From Cyclobacteriaceae bacterium (GTDB lineage: Bacteria; Bacteroidota; Bacteroidia; Cytophagales; Cyclobacteriaceae): a DNA stretch of 18,778 nt. The position numbers and the translations under genes are program-made. The stretch spans positions 1-18,778 of the forward strand of contig JAOUKJ010000015.1 in the NCBI GenBank assembly GCA_029882675.1, read 5' to 3'. Of the stretch, positions 1 to 8,278 are shown piece by piece. The notes below the pieces were generated by a model. It was given only the letters and a program-made list of their open reading frames with translations, was not told the origin of the DNA and did not search any database. Positions within the stretch are counted from its first letter, which is position 1. Every line of letters starts with the position of its first letter.

Positions 1-227
1 GGAATAAAGGTTACTATTATTATTTAACGGGGGAATACAATGATGCGGCAAGATTGCTAGAACAGTCGGCACAAATGGATCCCTTCACCGAAAAGGTATT
101 TCTTTTTCTTGGAAATACATATTATAAAATGGACAGGACAAAAGATGCCTGTACAGCATGGGAGAAATCAATCAGTCAGGGGGATAAAGAAGCCCGTGAT
201 CTGATGGCCCTTCATTGTGATGAATAA
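1..227 (+). CDS. TPR-repeat protein, C-terminal part (cut by window edge)
   Basis: An open frame that enters from the left edge (first full codon at base 3) gives 74 residues and ends at TAA 225-227. It has the helix-turn-helix spacing of tetratricopeptide repeats. One repeat has a YYYLTGEYNDAARLLEQS core followed by a DP turn, and a second has FLGNTYYKMDRTKDACTAWEKS. TPR arrays are protein-interaction scaffolds; nothing here shows the partner, and the N-terminal domains lie outside the window. The stop overlaps the start of the following Nudix gene by 8 nt, so the two are probably translated from one message. Confidence 0.75.
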   Translation, partial: NKGYYYYLTGEYNDAARLLEQSAQMDPFTEKVFLFLGNTYYKMDRTKDACTAWEKSISQGDKEARDLMALHCDE

Positions 228-858
228 TGCAGACATACACATATTAGCAGAAGATATCAGGCATCGGCTTGCTTTACCGCTTCCGGGAAAAAAAGCACAA
301 ATGAAGATGATGGCGCAACCTGGAGATAACACGCGCTTTAGTCAGGAAGAAAGGCCCGGGGCACAAAAGAGTGGAGTGTTGGTTCTACTGTATCCCCATG
401 AAGGGGAGATCTATTTACCGTTGATCATACGCCCCGAAGATTGCGGGCCCCATAGTGGGCAGGTGGCCTTTCCGGGCGGCAGAATGGAAAAAGAAGATGT
501 GGGGATCATTGATACGGCCGTTCGGGAAACATGGGAAGAGATCGGTGTGGCAAAAGAGGAGATAATTCCCCTGGGGCGTCTAACGAACCTGTACATTCCC
601 GTAAGTAATTATATAGTAAGCCCTGTGTTGGGATATACGCATACCCGTCCTTTTTTTAAGCCTGATGAACGGGAAGTTGCCGGGGTGATAGAAGTGCCGC
701 TTTCCAGGCTTAACAATCCGGATTGTAGAAAAAAACGCAAAATAAATGTGAGTGGATTTTTGATCGATGCCCCATATTTTGAAGTTGATGATCAAATGGT
801 ATGGGGGGCTACAGCCATGATGTTGAGTGAATTTCTTGAAATATTAAATGAAAAATAG
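220..858 (+). CDS. Nudix hydrolase, coenzyme A diphosphatase type
   Basis: A Nudix-fold pyrophosphohydrolase of about 212 residues. Counting from the GTG at 217, residues 69-88 carry the CoA-diphosphatase (UPF0035) signature, LIIRP...HSGQVAFPGG. The catalytic helix RETWEEIG lies at 103-110, with the metal-binding EE pair. The spacing between the GG and RE parts is one residue longer than the general Nudix box, as I recall it for the CoA branch. Family members hydrolyse CoA, acyl-CoA or related dinucleotides to 3',5'-ADP and a 4'-phosphopantetheine product; the exact substrate cannot be read here. I prefer the ATG at 220 over the GTG at 217. The gene overlaps the upstream TPR frame and lies 17 nt before the DUF819 gene, suggesting one operon. 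No signal peptide, so cytoplasmic. Confidence 0.85.
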   Translation: MNNADIHILAEDIRHRLALPLPGKKAQMKMMAQPGDNTRFSQEERPGAQKSGVLVLLYPHEGEIYLPLIIRPEDCGPHSGQVAFPGGRMEKEDVGIIDTAVRETWEEIGVAKEEIIPLGRLTNLYIPVSNYIVSPVLGYTHTRPFFKPDEREVAGVIEVPLSRLNNPDCRKKRKINVSGFLIDAPYFEVDDQMVWGATAMMLSEFLEILNEK

Positions 859-875
859 CGCTTAATAATAAATTA

Positions 876-2123
876 ATGATGGAGGAACCGCTAATTACCA
901 ATGATGCTATCACACTGGGTATTTTACTTTTAATTCTAGCCTTTGTGTTTAAAACTTCGTCAGGAAAAAATCCGCTATGGAAGAAGTTTTATACTGTTTT
1001 CCCCATGCTGTTGGTGTGCTATTTTTTACCTTCACTGCTCAATACTTTTAATATTGTCGACGGGGAGCATTCACAGCTCTATTATATCGCTTCACGGTAT
1101 TTGCTACCTGCCTGTCTGGTGTTACTCACCCTCTCGGTGGATTTGAAAGAGGTATTGCGTTTGGGGCCAAAGGCATTAATCATGTTTTTCACGGCTACAG
1201 TTGGAGTGATCATCGGGGGGCCACTGGCTATACTTATCACTTCTGTTTTTTCCCCGGAAACAATAGGTGGAGTAGGCCCGGAGGCCGTTTGGCGGGGCAT
1301 GACCACAATTGCAGGTTCCTGGATAGGGGGAGGGGCCAACCAGGCAGCCATGTATGAGGTGTTTAATCCATCAGATCCGCTTTATTCGGTGATGATAACT
1401 GTTGATGTAATTATCGCAGAAATTTGGATGGCCGCACTGCTCATTGGCATCGGGAAGACAAAACAGATCGATCGGTTTTTTAAAGCAGATGCCCGGGCCA
1501 TTGAATCGTTGAAACAAAAGATGGAAGATTTTAGTCTGAGTGTCACCAGGGTATCGAGCCTGGCAGACTTTATGATTATACTGGGCATTGCCTTTGGGGC
1601 TACTGCATTGGCTCATTTAAGTGCAGATACCATTGCTCCATGGATAGAGAGTGTTGCGCCTGGATTGGATAAGTACAGCCTCACAAGTAAGTTTTTCTGG
1701 CTGGTCGTTATTGCCACGACAGTAGGTTTGTTCCTGTCTTTTACAAAGGCCAGAAATTTGGAGGGTGCGGGAGCATCAAAGGTTGGAAGCGTATTTATTT
1801 TTATTCTTGTGGCCACCATTGGTATGAAAATGGACATTACGGCCGTAGCTGATCACCCGGGACTATTTATGGTGGGATTGATATGGATGGCTATCCACGT
1901 AGGTTTGTTACTCATCGTTGCCCGAATCATACGGGCGCCATATTTTTTTCTGGCTGTGGGGAGTAAGGCCAATATCGGAGGAGCGGCATCTGCTCCTGTA
2001 GTAGCTGCTGCATTTCATCCTTCGCTGGCACCGGTAGGTGTGCTGTTGGCAGTGTTGGGATATGCCCTGGGTACTTATGGCGCCTGGCTATGCGGGTTAC
2101 TTATGCAGGTGGCAGCACCTTGA
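876..2123 (+). CDS. DUF819 family integral membrane protein
   Basis: A 415-residue, very hydrophobic protein of the DUF819 (YjcL-like) family, whose substrate is unknown to me. I see about ten or eleven likely membrane segments, for example near residues 12-28, 39-57, 70-88, 98-122, 172-193, 230-248, 273-290, 304-320, 330-352 and 383-412. A basic and acidic loop around 194-225 separates two halves. Each half holds a glycine- and small-residue-rich motif: GSWIGGGANQAAM at 147-159 and SKANIGGAASAPVVAAAF at 363-380. Paired motifs like these suggest inverted-repeat transporter architecture, but that is inference. Two consecutive ATGs (876, 879) are possible starts and no strong ribosome-binding site is visible. 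It follows the Nudix gene by 17 nt and ends just before a strong hairpin. Confidence 0.8.
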   Translation: MMEEPLITNDAITLGILLLILAFVFKTSSGKNPLWKKFYTVFPMLLVCYFLPSLLNTFNIVDGEHSQLYYIASRYLLPACLVLLTLSVDLKEVLRLGPKALIMFFTATVGVIIGGPLAILITSVFSPETIGGVGPEAVWRGMTTIAGSWIGGGANQAAMYEVFNPSDPLYSVMITVDVIIAEIWMAALLIGIGKTKQIDRFFKADARAIESLKQKMEDFSLSVTRVSSLADFMIILGIAFGATALAHLSADTIAPWIESVAPGLDKYSLTSKFFWLVVIATTVGLFLSFTKARNLEGAGASKVGSVFIFILVATIGMKMDITAVADHPGLFMVGLIWMAIHVGLLLIVARIIRAPYFFLAVGSKANIGGAASAPVVAAAFHPSLAPVGVLLAVLGYALGTYGAWLCGLLMQVAAP

Positions 2124-2127
2124 TTAT

Positions 2128-2170
2128 ACCACAACCCTTGAAGGGTTTGTAATCCTTCAAGGGTTGCGGT
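2128..2170. terminator. Hairpin between convergent genes, probable bidirectional terminator
   Basis: A perfect 13-bp stem (CAACCCTTGAAGG 2132-2144 with CCTTCAAGGGTTG 2154-2166) encloses a 9-nt loop. After one mismatch, a further 3 bp (ACC 2128-2130 with GGT 2168-2170) extend it. It starts 5 nt after the DUF819 stop and ends 17 nt from the stop of the bacilliredoxin gene on the other strand, so it could end transcripts from both sides. No clear U-tract follows on either strand, so efficiency is uncertain. Confidence 0.65.
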
Positions 2171-2186
2171 GGTAGGTTCTTATATC

Positions 2187-2603
2187 TTAGCAAAACTCTT
2201 TAAAAACCTCCAGTAAGTGCTGACCAATCATCTGGGCAGAACGGCCTTCAATGTGGTGGCGTTCAATGAAATGAACCAGTTCACCGTCTTTAAATAGTGC
2301 GATAGATGGTGATGATGGGGGGAAAGGGGCTGTGTAATCTCTTGTGCGTGCTGTGGCCTCACCGTCTACACCGGCAAATACCGTAGTCAGATGATCAGGT
2401 TTTTTCTCACTATTCGTAACTGCCCACTTCACACCAGGTCTGGCAGATCCGGCTGCACAGCCGCATACGGAATTAATAACGACCAACGATGTGCCTTTAT
2501 GATCGGTCAGGTGGTTGTCCACCTCATCAGCTGATCTAAATTCTGCAAAACCTACTGAAGTGAGGTCTTCCCGCATCGGGGCTACAATTTCTTCAGGATA
2601 CAT
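2187..2603 (-). CDS. BrxA/BrxB-family bacilliredoxin
   Basis: A 138-residue protein of the YphP/YqiW (DUF1094) family with a thioredoxin-like fold. The CGC active site (C47-G48-C49) sits in VINSVCGCAAGSARP, which is diagnostic. Family members remove bacillithiol from S-bacillithiolated proteins. Some Bacteroidota are predicted to make bacillithiol, but no bsh gene is visible here. PPSSPSIALF around residues 96-105 is the expected cis-Pro region. A cysteine is the last residue, which may or may not matter. The start is ATG 2601-2603. It is the last gene of the suf block, 46 nt after sufT, and so is probably cotranscribed, giving a plausible link between thiol redox repair and Fe-S assembly. 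Whether this member is closer to BrxA or BrxB cannot be told. Confidence 0.87.
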   Translation of the reverse strand: MYPEEIVAPMREDLTSVGFAEFRSADEVDNHLTDHKGTSLVVINSVCGCAAGSARPGVKWAVTNSEKKPDHLTTVFAGVDGEATARTRDYTAPFPPSSPSIALFKDGELVHFIERHHIEGRSAQMIGQHLLEVFKEFC

Positions 2604-2649
2604 AGTATTATAGTTTAATGTTTAAATTCAATAATTTTCATTTATCAGT

Positions 2650-2994
2650 TTACATAAAACCCAATTCAAACCGCGCTTCCTCCGACATCATTTCCATCGT
2701 ATAAGGCGGATCAAAAGTAAGTTCCACTTCCACATCATTGACCTCTTTCAGGCCTTTTATTTTTAATTCTACTTCACCCGGAATCTCTTCTGCAGAGGGG
2801 CAGGATGGTGATGTCAGGGTCATAAGGACATACACATTATTCACAGGGAAAATGCTTATTTCGTATATCAGTCCCAGCTCATACACATCAACGGGTATTT
2901 CCGGGTCAAATACGGTTTTGATAGCCTGAATTACCTTTTCCTTCAGGTCTTCTTCTGTAATTGCGTGATTTATTTTTTGTTCCTCCTGTTGCAT
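2650..2994 (-). CDS. sufT: SUF system Fe-S cluster assembly protein SufT (MIP18/DUF59 family)
   Basis: A 114-residue protein made almost entirely of one MIP18/DUF59 domain. Its hallmarks are the motif DPEIPVDVYELGLIY at 30-44, the TSPSCP motif at 61-66 with the conserved cysteine C65, and DPPYT near 95-99. Members encoded in suf operons help mature Fe-S proteins; the precise biochemical step is not settled, and a role in cluster transfer is inferred. It starts 5 nt after the sufE stop, which supports translational coupling. The ATG is at 2992-2994. No membrane segment or signal is seen. Confidence 0.88.
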   Translation of the reverse strand: MQQEEQKINHAITEEDLKEKVIQAIKTVFDPEIPVDVYELGLIYEISIFPVNNVYVLMTLTSPSCPSAEEIPGEVELKIKGLKEVNDVEVELTFDPPYTMEMMSEEARFELGFM

Positions 2995-2999
2995 AGTCC

Positions 3000-3434
3000 T
3001 TATACGTTGAGTTTCGTTTTGAGCGCTATGGCAAATAATTTAAATTGCTTTATCATTGCACCAAATCCATTGGAACGCTGTGTTCCTATGTACCTGTTCA
3101 TCCCAATGCGCTCAGGGAAATAGATTTCAGCCTGCAGAATTTCATCCGGTGTGCAGTTGTTGAACACGCGCACCAACAGGCTGGCTAAACCTTTTGTAAT
3201 GGCTGTGTTGCTGTCGGTGTTAAAGGTCACTTTACCGTCTGTAAGGTGAGCCATAAGCCACACTTTCGATTGACATCCCTTTACCAGGTTTTGTTCTGTT
3301 TTTTCTTCTTCATCCATGTCAGGTAATTTCTGCCCCAGTTCCATGATGTAGAAGATGGTCATTTCCTGATCGCCATCAAGTACTGAAAATTCCTCGATAA
3401 TTTTTTCCTGACGCTGGTTTATTATATTTTCCAT
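3000..3434 (-). CDS. sufE: Cysteine desulfuration protein SufE
   Basis: A 144-residue SufE-family protein. It accepts persulfide sulfur from SufS on a conserved cysteine and delivers it to the SufBCD scaffold. The acceptor is C54 in LVKGCQSKVWL, the family signature. The N-terminal helix region (residues 5-35) and LPDMDEEEKTEQN precede it, as is usual. The length matches the family (about 140). The start is ATG 3432-3434, one base after the sufS stop, so the two partner proteins are tightly coupled. No C-terminal extension or fusion is present. Confidence 0.93.
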   Translation of the reverse strand: MENIINQRQEKIIEEFSVLDGDQEMTIFYIMELGQKLPDMDEEEKTEQNLVKGCQSKVWLMAHLTDGKVTFNTDSNTAITKGLASLLVRVFNNCTPDEILQAEIYFPERIGMNRYIGTQRSNGFGAMIKQFKLFAIALKTKLNV

Positions 3435-3435
3435 T

Positions 3436-4680
3436 TTATTTTAAAAATCGGATAATCCGTTCAAGGCTTTCGGCCATTATATCAATTTCTTCGCGGGTAT
3501 TATAAACGGCAAAGGATGCCCTGACTGTTCCTTCAATATTAAACCTGCTCATCAGCGGTTGGGTGCAGTGGTGCCCGGTACGAACGGCTACTCCGCTTGC
3601 ATCCAGCATCTGCCCGATGTCGAAGTGGTGAATACCTTCCGCAACAAAAGAATATACACTTACTTTATTGCGGGCCGTACCCACAGGAACAATTCCTTTT
3701 ATTCTCCCTAATGTTTCTGTAGCATATTTCAGTAGCATGTTTTCCAGCTGTGCAATATGTTCTTTGCCTGTTTCTGTTACAAATTCAAGGGCCTCGTTAA
3801 AGGCTACCACGCCAGCGATGTTGGGTGTGCCAGCTTCAAATTTATAAGGAATCTCGTTATAAGTTGTTTTTTCAAATGTAACTTCACTAATCATTTCACC
3901 ACCAGACTGATATGGAGACATGGCTTCTAATAGTGCCCTTTTACCATACAGGATACCTACGCCTGTTGGCCCATAGACCTTATGCGCACTAAGGGTGTAA
4001 AAATCAGCATCAAGGGCTTGTACATCAATTTCGAGGTGAGCTGCAGCCTGTGCGCCATCGATAAGTACTTTTGCCCCATATTGATGGGCTTTTTCTATAA
4101 TTTCCTTAATGGGATTAATGGTTCCCAGTGAGTTGGATGCATGATTTACAGCTACAAACCTTGTTTTGGCAGATAGTAGCTTGTCGTATTCATCCATGAT
4201 GAGCTCACCTGCATCATCCACCGGGATAACCTTCAGTGTAGCTCCTTTTCTTTCACATAATATTTGCCAGGGAACGATGTTACTGTGGTGTTCTACTGTA
4301 GAGATAATGATCTCATCACCTGCCTGTACAAAGACCTCACCAAAAGCGAAGGCCACCAGATTGATACTTTCACTGGTTCCTTTAGTGAAAATCACTTCTT
4401 CTTTTTCGCTCGCATTGATGAATGCCTGTACTGTTGACCGCGTTGTTTCATACGCAATCGTAGCCCGCTCAGCCAGCGTATGAATGCCTCGGTGTATGTT
4501 GGCATTGTCAGTGGAATAATAATGCACGATTTTATCAATGACACGCTGTGGCTTTTGCGTAGTAGCTGCGTTATCGAAGTACACCAGTGGCTTATTGTTG
4601 ATACGCTGATGTAAAATCGGGAACTGGGCTCTAATGCCCGTCAGTTTTTCGGCAGTATGGATGGGAAGTTCAGCGGTCAT
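3436..4680 (-). CDS. sufS: Cysteine desulfurase SufS (group II)
   Basis: A 414-residue PLP-dependent enzyme that converts cysteine to alanine and passes the sulfur to SufE. Visible catalytic parts are HH at 131-132 near the cofactor ring, the aspartate of LIDGAQ (D208) with Q211, the Schiff-base lysine K234 in SAHKVYGPTG, and the persulfide cysteine C372 in RTGHHCTQP. The short RTGHHC context is that of group II (SufS/CsdA) rather than group I (NifS/IscS). All key residues are present and the length is normal. The ATG at 4678-4680 overlaps the end of sufD by 11 nt, which implies translational coupling. Confidence 0.95.
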   Translation of the reverse strand: MTAELPIHTAEKLTGIRAQFPILHQRINNKPLVYFDNAATTQKPQRVIDKIVHYYSTDNANIHRGIHTLAERATIAYETTRSTVQAFINASEKEEVIFTKGTSESINLVAFAFGEVFVQAGDEIIISTVEHHSNIVPWQILCERKGATLKVIPVDDAGELIMDEYDKLLSAKTRFVAVNHASNSLGTINPIKEIIEKAHQYGAKVLIDGAQAAAHLEIDVQALDADFYTLSAHKVYGPTGVGILYGKRALLEAMSPYQSGGEMISEVTFEKTTYNEIPYKFEAGTPNIAGVVAFNEALEFVTETGKEHIAQLENMLLKYATETLGRIKGIVPVGTARNKVSVYSFVAEGIHHFDIGQMLDASGVAVRTGHHCTQPLMSRFNIEGTVRASFAVYNTREEIDIMAESLERIIRFLK

Positions 4681-5914
4681 TTGAAGATAATTTATGATGG
4701 ATCAGATCTGATAAATAATCCTTCAGGAATGCAGGTTTGATCTCATCGGTTATTTCTGAGGCAAAAGCGTTTAATAAATATGCTTTTGCATAATCTTCAC
4801 TTAATCCGCGGGAGCGAAGGTAAAAAAGAGCTTCATTGTCCAGCTGACCAGCAGTACAACCATGTGAACATTTCACGTCATCTGCCCATATTTCAAGTTG
4901 TGGCTTGGTATGTACAGTGGCTTCATCAGATAACAGGATGTTTTTGTTGCTTTGGTAAGCCAGGGTGTTTTGGGCATGGGGCCTCACATATATCTTGCCA
5001 TTGAATACCCCTTTTCCAGTGCCTTTGAGAATACCTTTGTATAGTTCGTTGCTGTTTGAATCAGGCTTTCGGTGATCTACCGTAGTATGATTGTCAATGT
5101 GTTGCTGGTCATCAGCGAAATAGAAACCCAATAGATTTGTTTCACAATGACTGTCATCCAGTGTTACATTGTGGTTATTTCTCAGCATTTTTCCGGAAAG
5201 GGTCATGGTGAAGTTGTTATAGACACTGCCGCTTTCCTGATGAACATGGTGGCTGTTATAATGATAGTTGTTGTTGCCATCCACCTGTACCGTATAGCTG
5301 TTCAGTCTGGCGTCTTTTTCCAGGTGATAATTGGATACAGAAGAATCAAAACTTTCATTTTCACCGATATAATGCTGTACTTCAATGATGGTTAGTTCTG
5401 CATTTTGCCCCATGTGAATTCGATTACTGATATGGCTTTCTGATACAGATGACGCTTTGTCAATAACATTGATAATGACCAATGGTTTTTCAACGGTAAA
5501 ATTTGCAGGAACCATTATGTTACATCCACTGGTGAACAGCACATCATTCAATAAATCAAAAGCATCGTGCCCTTTGGGATTTTTTAAACCGGGAGTATCA
5601 TTTGTTTTTACTGTGATTCCTTTAGGAATATCAGCGGTTTCTGCATCGAACATCCCATTTATAATATACAATTTGTGGGTATCAGCTTTTAAAATAAACT
5701 CAGGATCGGTATAACGATCAGGTCGTATTTCCGTTTTTCCGGCCTTTCCTGAAATTTCTTCATAAAAACGCGTTAGCGGTGTGTATTTATACTCTTCGTG
5801 TTTTCGTGCAGGCAGACCTACGTGCAAAAGTTCATCCAGTGCGTTTATTCTCGCTTCCGGAATCTTTTCCCGAAGCTCTTCAATTTTCTCTTTTAGTGAT
5901 AGTGTGGCCTGCAT
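4670..5914 (-). CDS. sufD: Fe-S cluster assembly scaffold protein SufD
   Basis: A 414-residue SufD protein, the paralogue of SufB that completes the SufBC2D scaffold. The C-terminal core carries the family motif CSHGCTAGQLD at 349-359. C349 and H351 correspond by position to the E. coli SufD C358 and H360 implicated in cluster building. An alpha-helical N-terminal region (about 1-60) precedes the beta-helix core, with the ARKHEEYKYTPL segment at 36-47 typical of the family. The start is ATG 5912-5914, 2 nt after the sufC stop. It lies in the usual place between sufC and sufS. Confidence 0.94.
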   Translation of the reverse strand: MQATLSLKEKIEELREKIPEARINALDELLHVGLPARKHEEYKYTPLTRFYEEISGKAGKTEIRPDRYTDPEFILKADTHKLYIINGMFDAETADIPKGITVKTNDTPGLKNPKGHDAFDLLNDVLFTSGCNIMVPANFTVEKPLVIINVIDKASSVSESHISNRIHMGQNAELTIIEVQHYIGENESFDSSVSNYHLEKDARLNSYTVQVDGNNNYHYNSHHVHQESGSVYNNFTMTLSGKMLRNNHNVTLDDSHCETNLLGFYFADDQQHIDNHTTVDHRKPDSNSNELYKGILKGTGKGVFNGKIYVRPHAQNTLAYQSNKNILLSDEATVHTKPQLEIWADDVKCSHGCTAGQLDNEALFYLRSRGLSEDYAKAYLLNAFASEITDEIKPAFLKDYLSDLIHHKLSSNDR

Positions 5915-5916
5915 AT

Positions 5917-6675
5917 TTAAACGGTCTCTTTTACTTCTTCCTTTATCCAGTCATAGCCTTTAGCTTCGAGTTCCAACGCCAGATCCTTGGTGCCGGATTT
6001 CACAATTCTGCCCTTGTATAATACATGGACAAAATCAGGAACAATATAATCGAGTAGTCGTTGATAATGCGTCACGACAATGGTGGCATTATCTTTCGTT
6101 TTGAGTTTATTCACCCCATTAGCTACAATTTTAAGGGCGTCGATATCCAGGCCGGAGTCTGTTTCGTCCAGAATAGCCAGTTTGGGCTCGAGCATAGCCA
6201 TCTGAAAGATTTCATTGCGTTTCTTTTCGCCTCCGGAGAAGCCCTCATTCAATGATCTGCTCAGCAAAGACTGGTCTATTTCTACCAACTTCATTTTTTC
6301 CTTCATTCTGGAAAGAAAGGTGACGGCATCGAGTTGCTCTTCTCCACGGTATTCCCTTATCTGGTTAATGGCGGTCTTCAGGAAGTTTGTTGTGCTCACA
6401 CCGGGGATCTCTATTGGATATTGGAAGGCGAGAAAGACACCTTCGCGGGCCCGGTCTTCTGCGGCAAGTTCGAGTAGGTCTTTACCCATGTAGTTTACCT
6501 CACCTTTCGTGGTTTCATATTCTTCTCTTCCGGCCAGTACGCTGGCTAATGTGCTTTTGCCTGAACCATTTGGGCCCATGATGGCATGCACTTCCCCGGC
6601 TTTAATCTCCAGGTTTATGCCTTTTAATATTTCCTTGCCTTCTACGCTTGCGTGCAGATTTGTTATTTTTAACAT
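5917..6675 (-). CDS. sufC: SUF system ATPase SufC
   Basis: A 252-residue ABC-type ATPase that drives conformational changes of SufB and SufD during cluster assembly; it is cytosolic and not a transporter. Walker A is GPNGSGKST at 34-42, the ABC signature is FSGGEKKR at 146-153, and Walker B is LAILDETDSGLD at 166-177, with the SufC-specific DETDSGLD form. The switch histidine lies in VVTHYQRLL. The length is typical (about 250). The start is ATG 6673-6675, 28 nt after the sufB stop, and the stop lies 2 nt before the sufD start. Confidence 0.95.
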   Translation of the reverse strand: MLKITNLHASVEGKEILKGINLEIKAGEVHAIMGPNGSGKSTLASVLAGREEYETTKGEVNYMGKDLLELAAEDRAREGVFLAFQYPIEIPGVSTTNFLKTAINQIREYRGEEQLDAVTFLSRMKEKMKLVEIDQSLLSRSLNEGFSGGEKKRNEIFQMAMLEPKLAILDETDSGLDIDALKIVANGVNKLKTKDNATIVVTHYQRLLDYIVPDFVHVLYKGRIVKSGTKDLALELEAKGYDWIKEEVKETV

Positions 6676-6703
6676 TTCAAATTTCTTTTTATTCCTTTAT
6701 TAA

Positions 6704-8149
6704 TTATCCAACACTTCCTTCAAGGGTTAGCGCCAGAAGTTTCTGGGCTTCAACTGCAAATTCCATGGGAAGTTGGTTTAATACTTCCTTGCAATATCCA
6801 TTCACAATCAGGGCCACTGCACTTTCTTCGTCAATGCCGCGCTGGGTGCAATAAAATATCTGATCTTCACCAATTTTTGAAGTGGTGGCTTCGTGTTCTA
6901 CCTGGGCACTTTTGTTTTCCACATCTATATACGGAAAGGTATGGGCACCACATTGAGAGCCCATGAGCAGTGAGTCACACTGTGAGAAATTCCTTGCGCC
7001 ATCGGCCTTTTTCGTGATTTTTACCTGACCGCGGTAACTGTTCTGGCTACGACCAACAGATACTCCTTTGGACACAATCCTGGATCGGGTATGCTTTCCA
7101 ATATGTATCATTTTAGTTCCTGTATCTGCCTGCTGCATATTGTTGGTAACAGCCACAGAATAAAATTCACCAATAGAATAGTCGCCTTTTAATATACACG
7201 AGGGATACTTCCAGGTGATCGATGAGCCGGTTTCCACCTGGGTCCAACTGATTTTCGCATGATCGCCCGCACAAATGGCCCTTTTAGTTACAAAATTATA
7301 AATGCCGCCAACCCCTTCTTTGTTTCCAGGGTACCAGTTCTGCACAGTAGAGTATTTTACTTCCGCACTACCTTTAACATAAATTTCCACTACTGCGGCG
7401 TGCAGTTGGTTTTCATCGCGCATTGGAGCCGTACAACCTTCAAGATAACTCACGTAGCTCCCTTCCTCGGCAATAATCAGGGTGCGTTCAAACTGCCCGG
7501 TATTCGCGGCATTAATCCTAAAGTAAGTTGAGAGTTCCATGGGGCACCTTACCCCTTTGGGGATATAGCAGAAAGAACCATCGCTGAATACGGCAGAGTT
7601 TAATGCTGCAAAATAGTTATCGGTCATCGGAACCACCGAACCCAAATATTCCCTGATCAATTCGGGGTGTTCTTTTACAGCTTCACTGAAAGAACAAAAG
7701 ATAACGCCTAGTTTACCCAGGGTGTCTTTAAAAGTAGTAGCTACAGACACACTATCAATAACAGCATCTACTGCTACACCGGAAAGCCGCTTTTGCTCAT
7801 CCAAAGAGATGCCCAGTTTTTCGAAAGTGGCCAATAGTTCAGGATCTACTTCATCCAGGCTACTCAATTCCTTTTTAGGTTTCGGGGCACTGTAATAGAT
7901 GATGTCCTGATAGTCAATTGCCGGATAATTGACGTTTGCCCAGTTGGGTTCTTCCATTTTTTGCCAATGCCTGAAAGCCTTAAGCCTCCATTGAAGCAAC
8001 CAGTCCGGCTCGTTTTTTTTATGACTGATAAACCGTACGGTATCTTCATTCAGGCCTTTTGGAGCCTGGTCGCTTTCCAGGTCAACGGTCCACCCGTGTT
8101 CATATTCTTTTGAGGTGAATTCCTCGAGAATTTGATTGTCGCTGCTCAT
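6704..8149 (-). CDS. sufB: Fe-S cluster assembly scaffold protein SufB
   Basis: A 481-residue SufB, the main site of nascent Fe-S cluster assembly. C391 in ARNFSQCDSLLMG and E420 in QVEHEATTSKIGEDQ align with E. coli C405 and E434 at a constant offset of 14. Both residues are implicated in sulfur transfer and cluster binding. The RCPMELSTYFRIN segment near 201-213 and IGEFYSVA at 326-333 are family hallmarks. I chose ATG 8147-8149 over the in-frame TTG directly before it. A perfect -7 box at 8182-8189 would give a leader of about 25 nt. It is the first gene of the suf transcription unit. Confidence 0.95.
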   Translation of the reverse strand: MSSDNQILEEFTSKEYEHGWTVDLESDQAPKGLNEDTVRFISHKKNEPDWLLQWRLKAFRHWQKMEEPNWANVNYPAIDYQDIIYYSAPKPKKELSSLDEVDPELLATFEKLGISLDEQKRLSGVAVDAVIDSVSVATTFKDTLGKLGVIFCSFSEAVKEHPELIREYLGSVVPMTDNYFAALNSAVFSDGSFCYIPKGVRCPMELSTYFRINAANTGQFERTLIIAEEGSYVSYLEGCTAPMRDENQLHAAVVEIYVKGSAEVKYSTVQNWYPGNKEGVGGIYNFVTKRAICAGDHAKISWTQVETGSSITWKYPSCILKGDYSIGEFYSVAVTNNMQQADTGTKMIHIGKHTRSRIVSKGVSVGRSQNSYRGQVKITKKADGARNFSQCDSLLMGSQCGAHTFPYIDVENKSAQVEHEATTSKIGEDQIFYCTQRGIDEESAVALIVNGYCKEVLNQLPMEFAVEAQKLLALTLEGSVG

Positions 8150-8164
8150 CAATTGTTATTTAGA

Positions 8165-8179
8165 CTAATTTCAAATTAG
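8165..8179. promoter_or_regulatory. Perfect 15-bp palindrome near the suf transcription start (candidate operator)
   Basis: CTAATTTCAAATTAG has 7-bp arms around a central C. It lies just downstream of the -7 box, covering the expected transcription start, and could be a second operator or a small 5' hairpin. Its sequence differs from the palindrome at 8200-8216, so the two may not bind the same protein. Confidence 0.4.
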
Positions 8180-8181
8180 GT

Positions 8182-8189
8182 CAAAGGTA
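8182..8189 (-). promoter_or_regulatory. Promoter -7 box of the suf operon
   Basis: Read on the minus strand this is TACCTTTG, a perfect match to the Bacteroidota TAnnTTTG box, 33 nt before the sufB ATG. The -33 element should lie near 8208-8213, where the strand reads CTTTAA, a poor match. That region is covered by the palindrome at 8200-8216. Confidence 0.7.
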
Positions 8190-8199
8190 CAACAAAATT

Positions 8200-8216
8200 T
8201 GAAACTTAAAGTTTCA
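8200..8216. promoter_or_regulatory. Perfect 17-bp palindrome overlapping the suf -33 region (candidate operator)
   Basis: TGAAACTTAAAGTTTCA has two 8-bp arms around a central A and no mismatch. It lies 10 nt upstream of the -7 box, where a bound protein would block the -33 contact. That placement suits a repressor, but no binding protein is shown by the sequence; the Lrp/AsnC gene next door is a candidate. Confidence 0.5.
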
Positions 8217-8278
8217 TGTAATGCAAAAATTAAAAATACGGTTTAAGTGGGTTTAATTTCTCAAAATTGAAGGAGGTC

